64,000 nt of DNA, from assembly GCF_035594125.1 (NCBI RefSeq), contig NC_087178.1, forward strand, positions 12,163,251-12,227,250. The letters are read 5' to 3'. The notes under the pieces are model-generated. The model was not told the origin of the DNA and ran no database searches. It was given only the letters and a program-made list of their open reading frames with translations. The translations under genes and the position numbers were made by a program. Shown here one piece after another: positions 53,375-64,000 of the stretch. Each line of letters starts with the position of its first letter. Positions within the stretch are counted from its first letter, which is position 1. Origin of the DNA: Scylla paramamosain. Lineage: Eukaryota; Arthropoda; Malacostraca; Decapoda; Portunidae.

Positions 53375-55787
53375 ATGGACACAATAACAATAATACAACA
53401 TAATGTACACACTTGGAACACAAACAAATTCCTACTCTCTAACACATATTTACAACAAAATCCTGACATCATACTATTAAATAGCACCGGAGTTAAAGAC
53501 ACAGAAACTATCAAAGTATTTGGATACAACACATACAAAATCAACAGTCAGAACACCCTACACGATGGCTCTGCAATATTAGTTAAAACAAATATACAAC
53601 ATAGAATTACAGATGACTTCGATACAGATGTACTTCAAGTAACTATATCCACCATTACTGGCCCGATCAACATCGCCACAACATACTTACCACCACGCAG
53701 ACCCTACCTCCCATTTACAGACTTTCATAGATTAGCCACACAAAATGCACCAACCTACATCATTGGCGACCTAAACGCCAGACATACAGTGCTAAATTAC
53801 AATGATTGCAACAATGCAGGAAAAGCAATAAAAAAATTAATTGACAACAAAAAACTAAACTACCAAGGCCCACACTTTCACACATTCTTTAGTAGTAACA
53901 ACACATCAACACCAGATATCATTCTTACCAACAACAAAACATACCACAATATGGAAATAAAACCGGGTCCAACCACATCCTCAGACCATATACCAATACT
54001 AATAAAAATAACCACACACGCAATAAAAACAACCACTGCCCCAATACCAAACTACAACGCAGCGAACTGGGAAATGTTCACCCGAGATACTGAAGACGCA
54101 CACAAAAACATAAACACAAACCCCTACATGACAACACAACAGTTAAATACATCCTTACAACAATGGACCAACACTATAACAGACGCAATGAAGACACACA
54201 TACCGCTGAAAAGAACAATAACACAACAAAAAGCATTAACAAATCACACCATCAAAAGTCTCACATACTATGCAGAGAACATTACAACTGAAAGCAATAT
54301 TTCAGGATGGAGTCCTTTAAAATACGCAACACTAAAAAGAATAAAACATGCCATTATAAAAGAATGTAAACATATACAAAACAAGCATTGGGAAGACAAA
54401 ATAAAAACACTGGTAGACAGACATAAAGATGCCAAGAAGTTCTGGTCGCAGATTAAAAGACTGAAAGGCAATCCTAACAACTTAGAGAATTACATAATTC
54501 ACGACAATGAAAAAATATATAACATTGAACGACAAGAACAAATTTTTAGAAACATATGGAGCAAAAATTTTCAGATATCGCAACAAGAAAAGGCAGAATT
54601 CGATCAACACACAGACAATATCGTGACTCAATTTCTTGACACGAACATCGAGTTATTCACACCACACCCACACGGTGACCCAGACAAACTCAATGACAAC
54701 CACCCACTCTTATACAAAATAACAACAGACACAACAAAACATATAATAAAAACTCTTAAAAATAACACTCCAAGTGAATCCAAGATAAACAAAACAATAC
54801 TACAAAACCTATCTCCAGAATCAACCGTAATCTTAACCAAACTTTTCAATATAGCATTATCCATGGGCTACTTCCCAGAAAACTTCAAACATGCAAAGCT
54901 GAAACTTATCCCAAAAGCCAATAAACAACCCACAGACCCCAACAATTACAGGCCTATCTCCTTACTGGAAGTCCAAGGAAAAATATTCGAAAAAATAATC
55001 AACCAAAGACTACGCACCCACCTAGAAACACACACACTCATTCCAGCATCGCAGCATGGTTTTAGACAAAACAAATCTACAAACACTGCCATAGCAACCC
55101 TCACCGAACTACTGGCCAATGCACTTACAACAAATAAAATAACCACAATTGTTACTCGTGACATATCTAAAGCATTTGATAAAGTCTGGCACCAAGGTCT
55201 CAAATACAAACTCACAACAATAAACTTACCGGACAATTACATAAAATTACTAAGCAGCTTCCTGGACAGCAGAACTGCAAGGATAACAATAAAAACACAC
55301 ACAGGCCCACCCATACCATTGCTTAGCGGAGTACCACAGGGAAGTAATTTATCGCCAACCCTTTTCTCCATTTACACCTCCGATATACCATTGCCAGGCC
55401 CACAATGCACATACATAGCCTATGCAGACGACATCACACAAATCATATCACAACCAGGAAAAAGCAGGAAATTCTTAGCACGCAAAGTACAAGCAGAAAT
55501 CTCAAAAATAAACCAATACGAGAACAAATGGAAAATTAAAACTAATATAAATAAATTCAACATTTTTCCAGTATCTATAATAAAAACAGAACCTATAAAT
55601 GTTAACAATCATATAATACCATACTCCAGCAAAGCAAACATTCTTGGTTTAACAATTCACAACAAAGGATACACTCGACAAATCACTAACAATATAGCAA
55701 AGGCCAAATATGCACTATACACTCTAAAAAGATTTCATAAACTAACCACTAACATTAAACTACATTTGATTAAAGCCTGCATAATTC
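53375..55787 (+). CDS. Family B LINE ORF2 protein (B1), C-terminally truncated
   Basis: Starts MDTITIIQHNVHTWNTNK. Endonuclease blocks include IGDLNARH and SSDHIPILI. RT blocks include NYRPISLLEVQGKIFEK, SQHGFRQNKS, LLSGVPQGSNLSPTLFS and YIAYADDITQI (YADD intact). No RNase H domain. True element sequence stops near 55787; the frame runs on briefly into the antisense family A fragment. Confidence 0.88.
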
Positions 55788-56823
55788 CACACCGTTCCCG
55801 CAGTTGACTGGGGCTGCAACCCTACGGTGAGGGATTGTGCTCCTCACCAGTGCTGCACAGCCTCGGGTGCCCGAGGACTGATCGGAGGACTGATTGCAGG
55901 ACTCTGAGCCTGGGGGGCCCTGCAGGCTGGTCCGCGTGGGTGGCGCCCTCAGCATATCTCCTCTCCATGTTGGTGGTGAAGGTCTGGTGGTTGGAGGGAG
56001 GGGCACAGACGTGGGTCCCTCGAGTTCAGCGGTGGTGGCAGGAGGCCGCACTCAGAGATGGCCGTGGCCGTCTCCTGGCGGAGGAGCGCGTCCAGATCGT
56101 CCCGCCTAGCGGGGACGTGATCAGGGCTGGCAAGCAGCTCCGCCATCAACTGCACCATCCGCGCCACGAGGCAGTTGACCACCGCGCGGGTTTCTTCGCT
56201 GAGACAGGCGGGCACCCCGTGGAGAGGATCGCTCGGGACCATGGCTCTCCTCGCCGTTGTCGGTGCTGGGCCTGTCGCCGCACGGGCGGGGACGTCGCCG
56301 GGAGGGTCTCTCCCTTGTGTGCCGCTGCTCGGGTGGTGGGGCTTGGCTCGAGCATGCTTGGTAGGGGTGCTACCTGAGCGAGTGGAGGGGTGGGCGGAGG
56401 GGGTGCGGCTCTCCGTGCCTATGGCTGGAGGCTGTACCGCGGGTCGGCGGTGAAGGGGTTGCCGGTTAATCTCTTCCGGTCTTGCCGCTGGCTGGGACGG
56501 GGGTGGGTGGGTGGCTGAGGGGGCCTGCCGCGGGACCCAAGCTGACCTGACTGGAGGTGGGGCGGGTGCAACGGGATCTCGCGCTGACCTTCCTGGCTGG
56601 CCACGTGGTGGATGCTGTTGCTGCTGGGGCTGAGCGATCTGTTGCCGGGGCTGCCCATGCGACGCTTTATGGCGACGTCGACGTTGCCGCCTTGGTGGCG
56701 CCTGAGACTGCTGTTGTTGCTGCTGGCGTGAACGAGGCATCCTACGGAGCCTCTCAGGGCACTGGGGGTTCCACGCGTGGTGGTTTTTCCCACAGTTTGG
56801 GCACCTGGCGGTGGTTGCCTCGT
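55788..56823 (-). mobile_element. Family A LINE internal fragment (copy A5)
   Basis: Reverse complement covers the ORF1 knuckle region to the start of ORF2. The ORF1 frame stays open from MPRSRQQQQQQ to the natural end EEIC-stop at 55949, past the site of the premature stop in A2. A deletion with about 23 bp of filler (two copies of TCAGTCCTC) lies near 55876-55900. It has neither end of the element. Confidence 0.88.
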
Positions 56824-57289
56824 GACCTGCGAACGAACGAACGAATTGGGGATAGGAAAGTTGGTTGAAAGAAGAATTTGAGAGAGAGAAGTGTGTTAAA
56901 GTTGGAAGTGGAAGTACAGTTTGAGATGATAGATGACGGGCAGTCCGTCTTGCTACTTAGTTAATTTTCTCCTTTTGGCGCCGCCGGGCGTGACTCAGCC
57001 AGAGTCTCCGTCTCAGGTAGACCCCTCACAGTGCCTCTATACCAGTATGGTTATGGAAGTGCTTCTATCTGACACTGTGACTCTGGGTGCAGCCGCTAAC
57101 TCTCGACCTCTCTCCGCTGCCGGGTGTTTGCAAACAGAGCCGGTGACCACCACCCCTTACCGGGGTGGGGGTTGTTCTACGGTGAGCCTCCTGCTCTTCC
57201 TAACCGCACGAGTCAACACCCCCACCCCAACAACTCAGGGCGCGGAGCAGAGGTAGAGGAGTACTTTAGAAGAGACTTTTAAACATCGA
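56824..57289. other. Unassigned sequence between A5 and B2
   Basis: Contains GAAC repeats at the left end and a GC-rich part with a CCCCTTACCGGGG hairpin near 57155. It may belong to the 3' UTR of B2 or to a SINE. No host gene recognised. Confidence 0.4.
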
Positions 57290-57370
57290 TTGGCCTCGAT
57301 TTGTGTCATGGAAGTGATTTTGTATGTTTCTAGTGTGAATTATATAGTTTTTATGTTTTTGTTTTATGTT

Positions 57371-60144
57371 TTATGTATATGCTGTGTATATTGGGAGTGG
57401 ATTGATTTTATTAAGATATGTGATTGGCCTTTTAAACCAGTTGTGGTCTCTTGTTTGCTCGTGGTCTGTAGTTGCGTTTTTGTAGTGTGTGTCATCTAGT
57501 ATTTCTTCTAGTTTGTGTTTGATTTGGTTGCCTCGTTTATGTAGTGTGAGGTTGATAGGTAATAAGTTTGCTTGTGAGTGTAATTCCTCTGTTGTTTTTG
57601 TATATGGGTATTTTTCATTGTATGTGAATCTTAGGGCCTTGTTTTGGATTCTTTGTAGGGATAGCATTTGTGAGTTTGATATTGCATTGAGTGTGTATGT
57701 GAGGTAAGTTAGGATGGGGAGGACACATGCTTTTATCAAGTGTAGTTTTATGTTGCTGTCTAGTTTGTCAAAGCGTTTAGTTATTTTAAGTGCAAGAGTA
57801 GCTTTTTTGGAGATGTTTGGGATGTGTTTTGTATAGCCTTGTGTTCCTATTTTCAGTCCTAGTATGGAGGCTTTGTTTGCATATGGAATATTTTCTCCAT
57901 CTATGGTGACAGGTGTTGTCTTTTTTATGGCAATGGGGAGGAGAGTGAATTTTGATGTATTAGTTTTTATCTTCCATTTGTTTTCGTAATTGCTTATGTG
58001 TTTTATTTCTCTTTCAATCTTTCTTGCTAACATGTGTCTTGATTTACCTGGTTGGATGATTACTTGTGTTATATCATCCGCATACTGTATGTTGATTCCG
58101 TTTGTTAGTGGAGGGGGAATGTCATATGTATATATTGTATAAAGTGTGGGGGAGAGGCTGCTTCCTTGAGGGACACCACTATGGAGCTGGAATCTCGGGC
58201 CATCGTAATTTTTGAGAGAGATGGAGGCAGTTCTGTTGTCGAGGAAACTATTGAGGAGTTTTGCAAGTATAGTAGGTGTTTGTATTTGTAGTATTTTGTA
58301 TTTTAAGCCGTTTAACCATACTTTATCAAACGCTTTTGAAACGTCTCTAAGGACTACACAGCATTGTTTTTTGTCTGCTATTGCTTTTGATATTGTTTCT
58401 GTTATTGTTGCAAGGGCTGTATCTGTAGATCTGTTTTTGCGAAAGCCGTGCTGTGTTGATGGAAGAATATTGTTGGATTCTAGAAAAGTACGGAGTCTAG
58501 TGTTTATTATTTTTTCATATATTTTGCTTGGTACCTCTAGTAACGATATGGGGCGAAAGTTGTTAGGGTCAGTGGTTGGTTTGTCTGGCTTAGGAATTAA
58601 TTTTATTTGTGCGTGTTTGAAGGTTTTTGGGAAGTATCCCATGGAGAGAGAGACGTTAAGTAGCTTTGTGTATATATCTAGTACTTCGTTAGGGAGATTT
58701 GCTAATATAGTTTTGTTTATTTTAGTGTGTCCTGGGGTGTTGTTTTTTAGCTGTTTTATTGTATTTTTAATGTCTTGTAGTGTGATGGGAGATATGTATT
58801 CATTATTTATATTAAGATTGGCTGGGTCTGCATGTTGGTAAGGAAGTGTAAGTATTCTATTGTTGTTTAAATATTCGTTTACTGTTTGGTCGTTCTCTTG
58901 ATCAAAAGTCAAGTTCTCTTCTGGACTTATTTTAAAAACATTGCTCCATATTTCTCTAAAAATAGTTTCTTTTTGGTTTTCTTCGTAGATTTTGGTGTTT
59001 TCATGTATTAAGTATGGTGTTTGTCTTGTTTTGTTGCCTTTTAGCTGCTTTATATTTTGCCAGAATTTCTGTGGGTTTTTATGTAGATGATTTAGTTTCT
59101 TTATTTTATTTTCCCAGTTTTTGTTACTTTGTTGCTTGCATTCTGTTACTATTGCTTGCCTAATAGTTTTGTATGTGATGTATTTAGTGTAGGTCCAGCC
59201 TGCTATCATGCTGTTTTCTATAAGTTGCTGAGCCCACCACTGTAACTCTTTAGTTTTAGGGGTAACTAATGATTTTTGTACTGTTTTATGTTTTGTAATT
59301 GGTATGTGTTCTTCCATGGTTGATGTTATTGCTGTTTTCCATTCTTTTAATGAGTTTTCAAGTGTTTGTTGGTCCATATAAGGGTCTACATTGATATTTC
59401 TTGTTTTGTGTTGTGTTGTGATCTTGAATTCTTCCCAGTTTGTCTTTCTGAGTGAATATGTGGGTGACGTTTCTATCTTTACCGGCTTTGCAGTGATTTT
59501 TATTATAATGGGTAAGTGATCAGATGAGGTTGTAGGTCCAGTTTGTATGTCTATGTTATGGTATGTTTTGTTGTTAGTTAGTATTATGTCTGGTGTTGAT
59601 CTGGAGTTGTGAGATATAAACGTGGGGAAATCTGGTCCTATATGAGTGAGTTTGTTGATGTTTATGAGCATCATCAGGGCTTTTCCTACTGTGTTTTCCT
59701 TTTTATTATCTATTTGTGGATGGTGTGCATTTAAATCTCCTATTATGTAAGTAGGGTAGTTTTGTGAAGCAATTCTGTGAAAATCTGTGATAGGGAGATA
59801 AGGTCTTCTTGGGGGTAAATATGTGGTTGCTATGTTGATGGGTCCTGTGTTTGTTTCTATTGTGATTTGTAAGATATTAGTATCGAAATCGTCTGTTACT
59901 TTGTGTTTGATATTTTGTTTTATTAAGATTGCCGATCCGTCATGCATTTCTTCACTGGAGTTGATGAGGTAGGTGGTGTAATTGTGTAGTTTTATGTTTT
60001 CTGTTGTTTTTAAGCCGTGGCTATTAATTAGGATAATGTGTGGATCAATTTGAGAGTAAGTTGCTATTAGTGTTTGTTTGTTGGTGTTCCAGTGAGCGAC
60101 GGTGTGCTGTACTATGTTAATGTTTTCTAAAGTTTTGTGTATGT
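57371..60144 (-). CDS. Family B LINE ORF2 protein (B2)
   Basis: Endonuclease (IGDLNAHHPQID, SSDHLPIII) and RT (NFRPISLLEVPSKIYEK, TQHGFRKNRS, LHSGVPQGSSLSPTLYT, IQYADDITQV). It ends with a C-terminal block containing LPILTYLTYTLNAIS, which is missing from B1. The frame upstream of MHDGSAIL (59947) stays open and aligns with the B1 start, but the position of the B1 start Met is Leu (TTA) here. The native start is therefore lost or unusual. Confidence 0.85.
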
Positions 60145-60165
60145 TGAATGTATATGATGGTGTGC

Positions 60166-61653
60166 CTATTGGCTATTTTTTCTTGATACTTTATGTTTTG
60201 GTTGGGTCAACTCACTAGGCAAGCCATTTCGTATTTTATTATATTTTTGGTCATCTGTGACCCTGAAGCAGTTGTCAAGGTTTATTTCGTTGTTTATGAG
60301 GCTTTTCCATATCTCTTCCTCTGATATGTTTTTAGCTGTAAATCTCCATTTATATATTCCTGCTTCTATTCCTTCTTCTATTTCCTTCAGGCTTAATTCT
60401 TTTCCCATTGGCCAGCCCCTGCTTTTCTTTGCAATTATTATCAATCCCAGATCTGTTCCTTTTATTTTTTCAAGTTCTGGCATTTGTTCTTCAGGATCTA
60501 CGAATTCTTGTGTGTCTTCCATTGTAATGTTTGTGTCTGTGTTGTATATGTCTTTAGTCTGCGGGAGCGTGTTTGCTTGTGTGATGTTTGTGTTTTGGAT
60601 GTGTGGGGACGTGCTTGCCTGTTTGGTGCTTGTGTTTTGTGTGTTTCCTTGCTGTTGTTGTGTTTGAGGTTGTGTGTTTGAGTTGTTGCTGTTGGTCATC
60701 ATTGTGAGAATCTGCTTAGATGGCGGGTTTGGTGGAAGATTTATTTTTGGGAGGTTGTTAAGTGTTAGTGCTCTGTTGAACTCATCATTGTAAGTCCCTG
60801 GGTTTACAGCATTTATCATATGTGCGTGAAGCATACATGAGGTAATCTTGGCACATGTGTCCCTGTCGAATGGTTGCTGTGTGGGTGCGCTGTAGGTGTT
60901 AGCATGAACTGTCTGGCTGTATGTTTTGTTTGAGTTAGTTGGTGTTTGCTTTCTTTTTTGTTCTATGACTTCCTTCCTTTTCTTACACTTGAAGGCCAGA
61001 GGTCTGTGAGGTTCGTTGCAATTGATGCATTTTTTTGTGGTGTTGTGGCATGTTCTCCATGTGTGCCCTGTCTCGGCACATTCTGAACATATTTCGTATG
61101 TTTTTGGTTTATCACATTTGTTGGTAGGATGACTCTCAATAGCGTAACATCTCATGCAGGTGAGGATGGGAATAAATTCTTCTATTTTTATGTTATAGTG
61201 AGGAATGCTCATATTAAATGCTAGCAGACCTGTTTCAGTTGCTTTTCTTGCTGAGGTGGAGCTGTTCAGAGTAATTTTTATCATCTTTGTTCTGGGGATT
61301 TTAAATACATTGTCAATTCCTTCGTTAAGGAAGTTATTTTCGTTCAAGAGCTCAGCAGTAATGTCTTTTTCGGATTTTGAGTAGATGTGGTCGTCAGTGT
61401 TGAACAAGAGAATGGTTCTTTTTGCCTTGATTTCTGGTGGTAGAACAGGCGAAAATTCTTCCTCCTTCAAGAGACTGATGGTGTTTGGCGAGAAGATGTT
61501 GTCTGTGTCTTCATCCGTTCTAGTAATGACGGCGAAGGAGTCTGTGGTTGGTATGATCCGTGTGGCATAGATCAGTTTCTCCGAGAGTAGCCTTAGTAGT
61601 TTTAGCTTGTTCTTTGCAGAGGGGTCTGGGTGTTTGATCTTTACTCTTGGCAT
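60166..61653 (-). CDS. Family B LINE ORF1 protein (B2)
   Basis: 495 codons starting MPRVKIKHPDPSAKNK. Three knuckles (CMRCYAIESHPTNKC, CSECAETGHTWRTC, CINCNEPHRPLAFKC), a Gln/Thr/Asn-rich linker, and the conserved C-terminal block KKSRGWPMGKELSLKE. Same architecture as B1 ORF1. Confidence 0.85.
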   Translation of the reverse strand: MPRVKIKHPDPSAKNKLKLLRLLSEKLIYATRIIPTTDSFAVITRTDEDTDNIFSPNTISLLKEEEFSPVLPPEIKAKRTILLFNTDDHIYSKSEKDITAELLNENNFLNEGIDNVFKIPRTKMIKITLNSSTSARKATETGLLAFNMSIPHYNIKIEEFIPILTCMRCYAIESHPTNKCDKPKTYEICSECAETGHTWRTCHNTTKKCINCNEPHRPLAFKCKKRKEVIEQKRKQTPTNSNKTYSQTVHANTYSAPTQQPFDRDTCAKITSCMLHAHMINAVNPGTYNDEFNRALTLNNLPKINLPPNPPSKQILTMMTNSNNSNTQPQTQQQQGNTQNTSTKQASTSPHIQNTNITQANTLPQTKDIYNTDTNITMEDTQEFVDPEEQMPELEKIKGTDLGLIIIAKKSRGWPMGKELSLKEIEEGIEAGIYKWRFTAKNISEEEIWKSLINNEINLDNCFRVTDDQKYNKIRNGLPSELTQPKHKVSRKNSQ

Positions 61654-61858
61654 TTTCTTCTTCAGGAGTCTTAAGCCCCGTACACATTATGTATCATGAT
61701 GCGCATCGTGTTGAATGGATGTGTTGAAAAAGTCGTTTTTCAACACGAAAGCGCATCACCAACGTGTTGCTGGGTCGGCTCGATTTTCAAATTGCAGCTC
61801 AGTGATGCATGACCAGTCAGAGCGACAGGACGTCCGGTCACGCTCCGCTCCAGCGCCG

Positions 61859-62095
61859 ATGGCTCTCCAATCTCCACCACCCGCCATACCCTTTGAGTGG
61901 ACAAGGGCCAACACCCAACATTTCATTGAATTGCTCAAGGAACATCCATCTGTTTGGAACATCAAGTCCAAGCAGTATAATGAGAAGCGTCAGAAGTGCA
62001 AGCTTGGAAACAATAAAAGAAAGCGTAGTGTAGCCTCCAGACGAGCTCCTGGTGATATGCTGTCCCGAAAGCTGGTGTCCTGCTTACAAATGTAG
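61859..62095 (+). pseudogene. Harbinger MADF-domain ORF, 3'-truncated
   Basis: ATG gives MALQSPPPAIPFEWTRANTQ, then FIELLKEHPSVWNIKSKQY, the start of a MADF/Myb-like DNA-binding domain of Harbinger accessory proteins. After about 62010 the frame runs antisense through the transposase remnant. Confidence 0.75.
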
Positions 62096-62349
62096 GGTTC
62101 AATTTTTGTCAGCAATTTATAGAATGCAGGGATTGGCATTCTTGTGTAATTTTCGAAGTCTGTTGGATTTTCGACCTGTAGCTCCATAAATATTTGATTG
62201 AAGCTTCCCTTCAGATGTCGCCGAGAAAGCCATTGCTTACACCACAAGGCTCTACGTTTCTTCCTCCTCAAAAGTTTATTTTTTGCTGCACACAGAGCAA
62301 CTACACTCCATAGTAGAGTCTCCTGGCAGATTCCATCATCGGCGCACAT
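61996..62349 (-). pseudogene. Harbinger transposase N-terminal remnant
   Basis: Reads MCADDGICQETLL, then QVENPTDFENYTRMP and SFRDSISPGARLEATLRFL, the conserved N-terminal part of DDE_4-type Harbinger transposases. It ends there, so the DDE catalytic residues are missing. Confidence 0.85.
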
Positions 62350-62510
62350 CCTCCCCGCATGAAAGTTGAACTGTCACTGAGCAGCTGGCGCGCGAGAAGT
62401 TGCCGAGAACAATGTGAGCAGTGATGCAGTACAGTTTGGCCGCTAGTAATTTTTTTCAACACCACTACTGCATCACGTGGCTGATACATGATGCATAATG
62501 TGTACGAGGC

Positions 62511-62985
62511 TTAAGGCTGGGCTACTGCACCAGGGAACAGCTGTACGACGACTTTCGGGGGCAGGAGTGCGACCACTGCGGGAGGCACAGCCGCCACCCG
62601 CTAGTGCACTAACTACTGTCCTGTCCCGCCACCGCCGCCCTCAGACCAACGCCGCCACCACCGGCCCATCCTGTAGGCGGTGATCTCCTCAGCAGCCGTG
62701 AGGCCAGGGCTGCCCTCATCGTCCGACACACGCCCACAAACCTGATGCTGCGAGTTCTCAGGGCAGCGCCCCCTCCCCGCTGAACAGGTCGCAGCTCCTT
62801 TTCTGACCGACGAGCAGCACTCCTCGCCGCGCCACCGCACCGCCCACCACCGGGACCCAAGACTCCCCCACCTGCGGGCTGGTGCCCGCTTTGTGTATTA
62901 TGTACATTCATGTATATTTTTTTCTTTTGTGCAATATGTATATATGTATATGTTGACATAATACTCAATAAACCTTTAATAAATA
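62511..62985 (+). mobile_element. Family A LINE, 3' fragment (copy A6)
   Basis: 5'-truncated copy starting TAAGGCTGGGCTACTGCACC and ending CAATAAACCTTTAATAAATAA. It carries a nonsense change in the Cys/His tail (TAA at 62610-62612). It meets the Harbinger-like element on the left and stops within about 4 bp of a NudC splice donor on the right. Confidence 0.9.
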
Positions 62986-62989
62986 AAAC

Positions 62990-63112
62990 CTCGTTGTAAA
63001 GAGTACCGTCTATAATGGGAGGAGCCCCCCGAAGCCCCACCTTAAGGGAGCGCCGCCCCCACTCCACCACCACGTCCCTGCTCTTCATCTTCATTGGGAG
63101 GGGGACGGCCAC
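62990..63112 (-). CDS. nudC: NudC, CS-domain exon
   Basis: After CCCCTAG the minus strand reads VAVPLPMKMKSRDVVVEWG, then RSLKVGLRGAPPIIDGTLYNE. This is the first part of the NudC CS (p23-like) domain. The donor would be GAG|GTTTTA, a weak site. The next segment expected (about 22 residues, VKVEESSWLIEDGK region) is not found anywhere between here and 50156. Exons for the N-terminal coiled-coil part lie outside the window. Confidence 0.88.
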
Positions 63113-63147
63113 CTAGGGGAGAAGGGAAGGGGGTGTTAGGGAGAGAG

Positions 63148-63185
<38 letters not shown>

Positions 63186-63199
63186 TTATCTATATTTTT

Positions 63200-63318
<119 letters not shown>

Positions 63319-63833
63319 ATTTCCTTAACCTAGCACATAAGAGTATAAAACAAACACAAAAACACAAAAAAATAAATAAATAAACAAAAACACGAAATAA
63401 ATAAATAAAAAAACAACTCACCCATAAAATCACCAGAGAAAACCAAAATAGCTACCATTTTCTATGACACCGAATGTAAACAAATACGGAAAGGAGAAAA
63501 CCCGTATTACCACCTCACCTAGGGCTATATTCCCGTGTCTAAGGGCATGAATATAACCTTTACCTTGCCCTCGATTAGTACCATTGTTCCTAACCCGCCA
63601 AGCAGAGTATTAACGCCTCAAAAGCATTGTTTAATAACAGTCACAGCTGAATGCTTCTGAATCTATTACGTTTATGTTCAGCCAGCCACGTGGTCACAAG
63701 GTGGTGGTGGTGGTGGTGGTGGTGGTAGTGTGTATATATAAAATTCTAAGAAAATAATAAAATATACTGGGAAAAAAATATATATAAACAAGAAAAAAAT
63801 ATTAAAAAAAAGAAAACGAAGGAAAAAATATAC

Positions 63834-63883
<50 letters not shown>
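63834..63883. repeat. (AAT)n microsatellite
   Basis: About 16 AAT units. Confidence 0.95.
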
Positions 63884-63884
<1 letters not shown>

Positions 63885-64000
63885 TAATCTATTTTGTTAT
63901 TTTTCCTTGTTTTTTTTTTCTTCTATCTCTGTTGTGAAGTAGTAGTAGAAGTAGTGGTAGTCGTAGTAGTAGCAGTAGCAGTAGTAGTAGTAGTAGTAAT

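Larger units (their letters stand above)
51840..55787 (+). mobile_element. Jockey/I-like LINE family B, copy B1 (3'-truncated)
   Basis: Two frames, ORF1 and ORF2, with very A-rich and C-rich, G-poor coding strands. The element is cut off within the C-terminal part of ORF2 by family A fragment A5. Confidence 0.85.
57290..61670 (-). mobile_element. Jockey/I-like LINE family B, copy B2 (inverted relative to B1)
   Basis: Minus-strand ORF1 and ORF2 related to B1 but clearly diverged at protein level. Its 5' border meets a Harbinger-like transposon at 61671. Confidence 0.85.
61671..62514. mobile_element. PIF/Harbinger-like DNA transposon, internally deleted
   Basis: Terminal inverted repeats GCCCCGTACACATTATG (left) and GCCTCGTACACATTATG (right, reverse complement) are flanked by TTAA at 61671-61674 and 62511-62514. 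Inside are the beginnings of both usual proteins in convergent orientation. A MADF-domain ORF is on plus and the transposase N-terminus on minus, joined by a deletion near 62005-62020 that removed the catalytic region. It is about 840 bp, hence non-autonomous. Confidence 0.85.

Overview
The window is nuclear DNA of an animal, most likely a decapod crustacean. It has spliced genes with GT-AG and GC-AG introns and spliceosomal U1 and U2 snRNA genes. It also has very dense dinucleotide and trinucleotide microsatellites and many non-LTR retrotransposons (I-like, CR1-like, Jockey/I-like), plus a Penelope-like fragment and a PIF/Harbinger-like DNA transposon. The taxon call is inference. No marker here names a species.

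Layout. (1) 1-11017, plus strand: about 24 exons of a multi-EGF gene resembling MEGF6, with two EGF_CA/EGF_3-type repeats, an acidic linker and then many 8-Cys-style EGF repeats. It has three GC-AG introns. Several lesions (a frameshift, an in-frame TAG, a GT-slippage frameshift, lost cysteines, doubtful splice sites) suggest a decaying copy or an error-prone assembly. (2) 11851-20469: a 5'-truncated U1 fragment, then two head-to-tail copies of an I-like LINE ('family A'), the second carrying a nested CR1 fragment. (3) 20587-32132, the most interesting stretch: a nearly complete CR1-like LINE lies just downstream of a complete U2 snRNA gene, followed 2 kb away by a complete U1 snRNA gene. A 6-kb I-like LINE ('element C', one open frame of 1779 codons) is inserted within 11 bp upstream of the U1 start. 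Removing it using a 6-bp target duplication puts a GGTGTTYAGC motif at exactly -47 to -38 of U1, the same position it holds upstream of U2. The LINE has therefore apparently cut a U1 gene from its promoter element. (4) 32133-45113: mostly unannotated, with microsatellites and a short 5S rRNA-like fragment. (5) 45114-46567, minus strand: two exons of a globin. (6) 48991-63112, minus strand: three exons of NudC, separated by a 12.8-kb interval packed with transposons (two oppositely oriented Jockey/I-like 'family B' elements, family A fragments, a deleted Harbinger). One expected CS-domain exon was not found. (7) 63113-64000: microsatellites.

Functionally the host genes are unrelated: a cell-surface or secreted EGF-repeat protein, splicing snRNAs, a heme globin and a dynein/Hsp90-linked chaperone. 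The dominant theme is transposons inserting into one another and into snRNA and intron borders. Exon borders were placed by eye from reading frame, cysteine spacing and splice consensus. Homology calls are from recognised family sequence, without database search.
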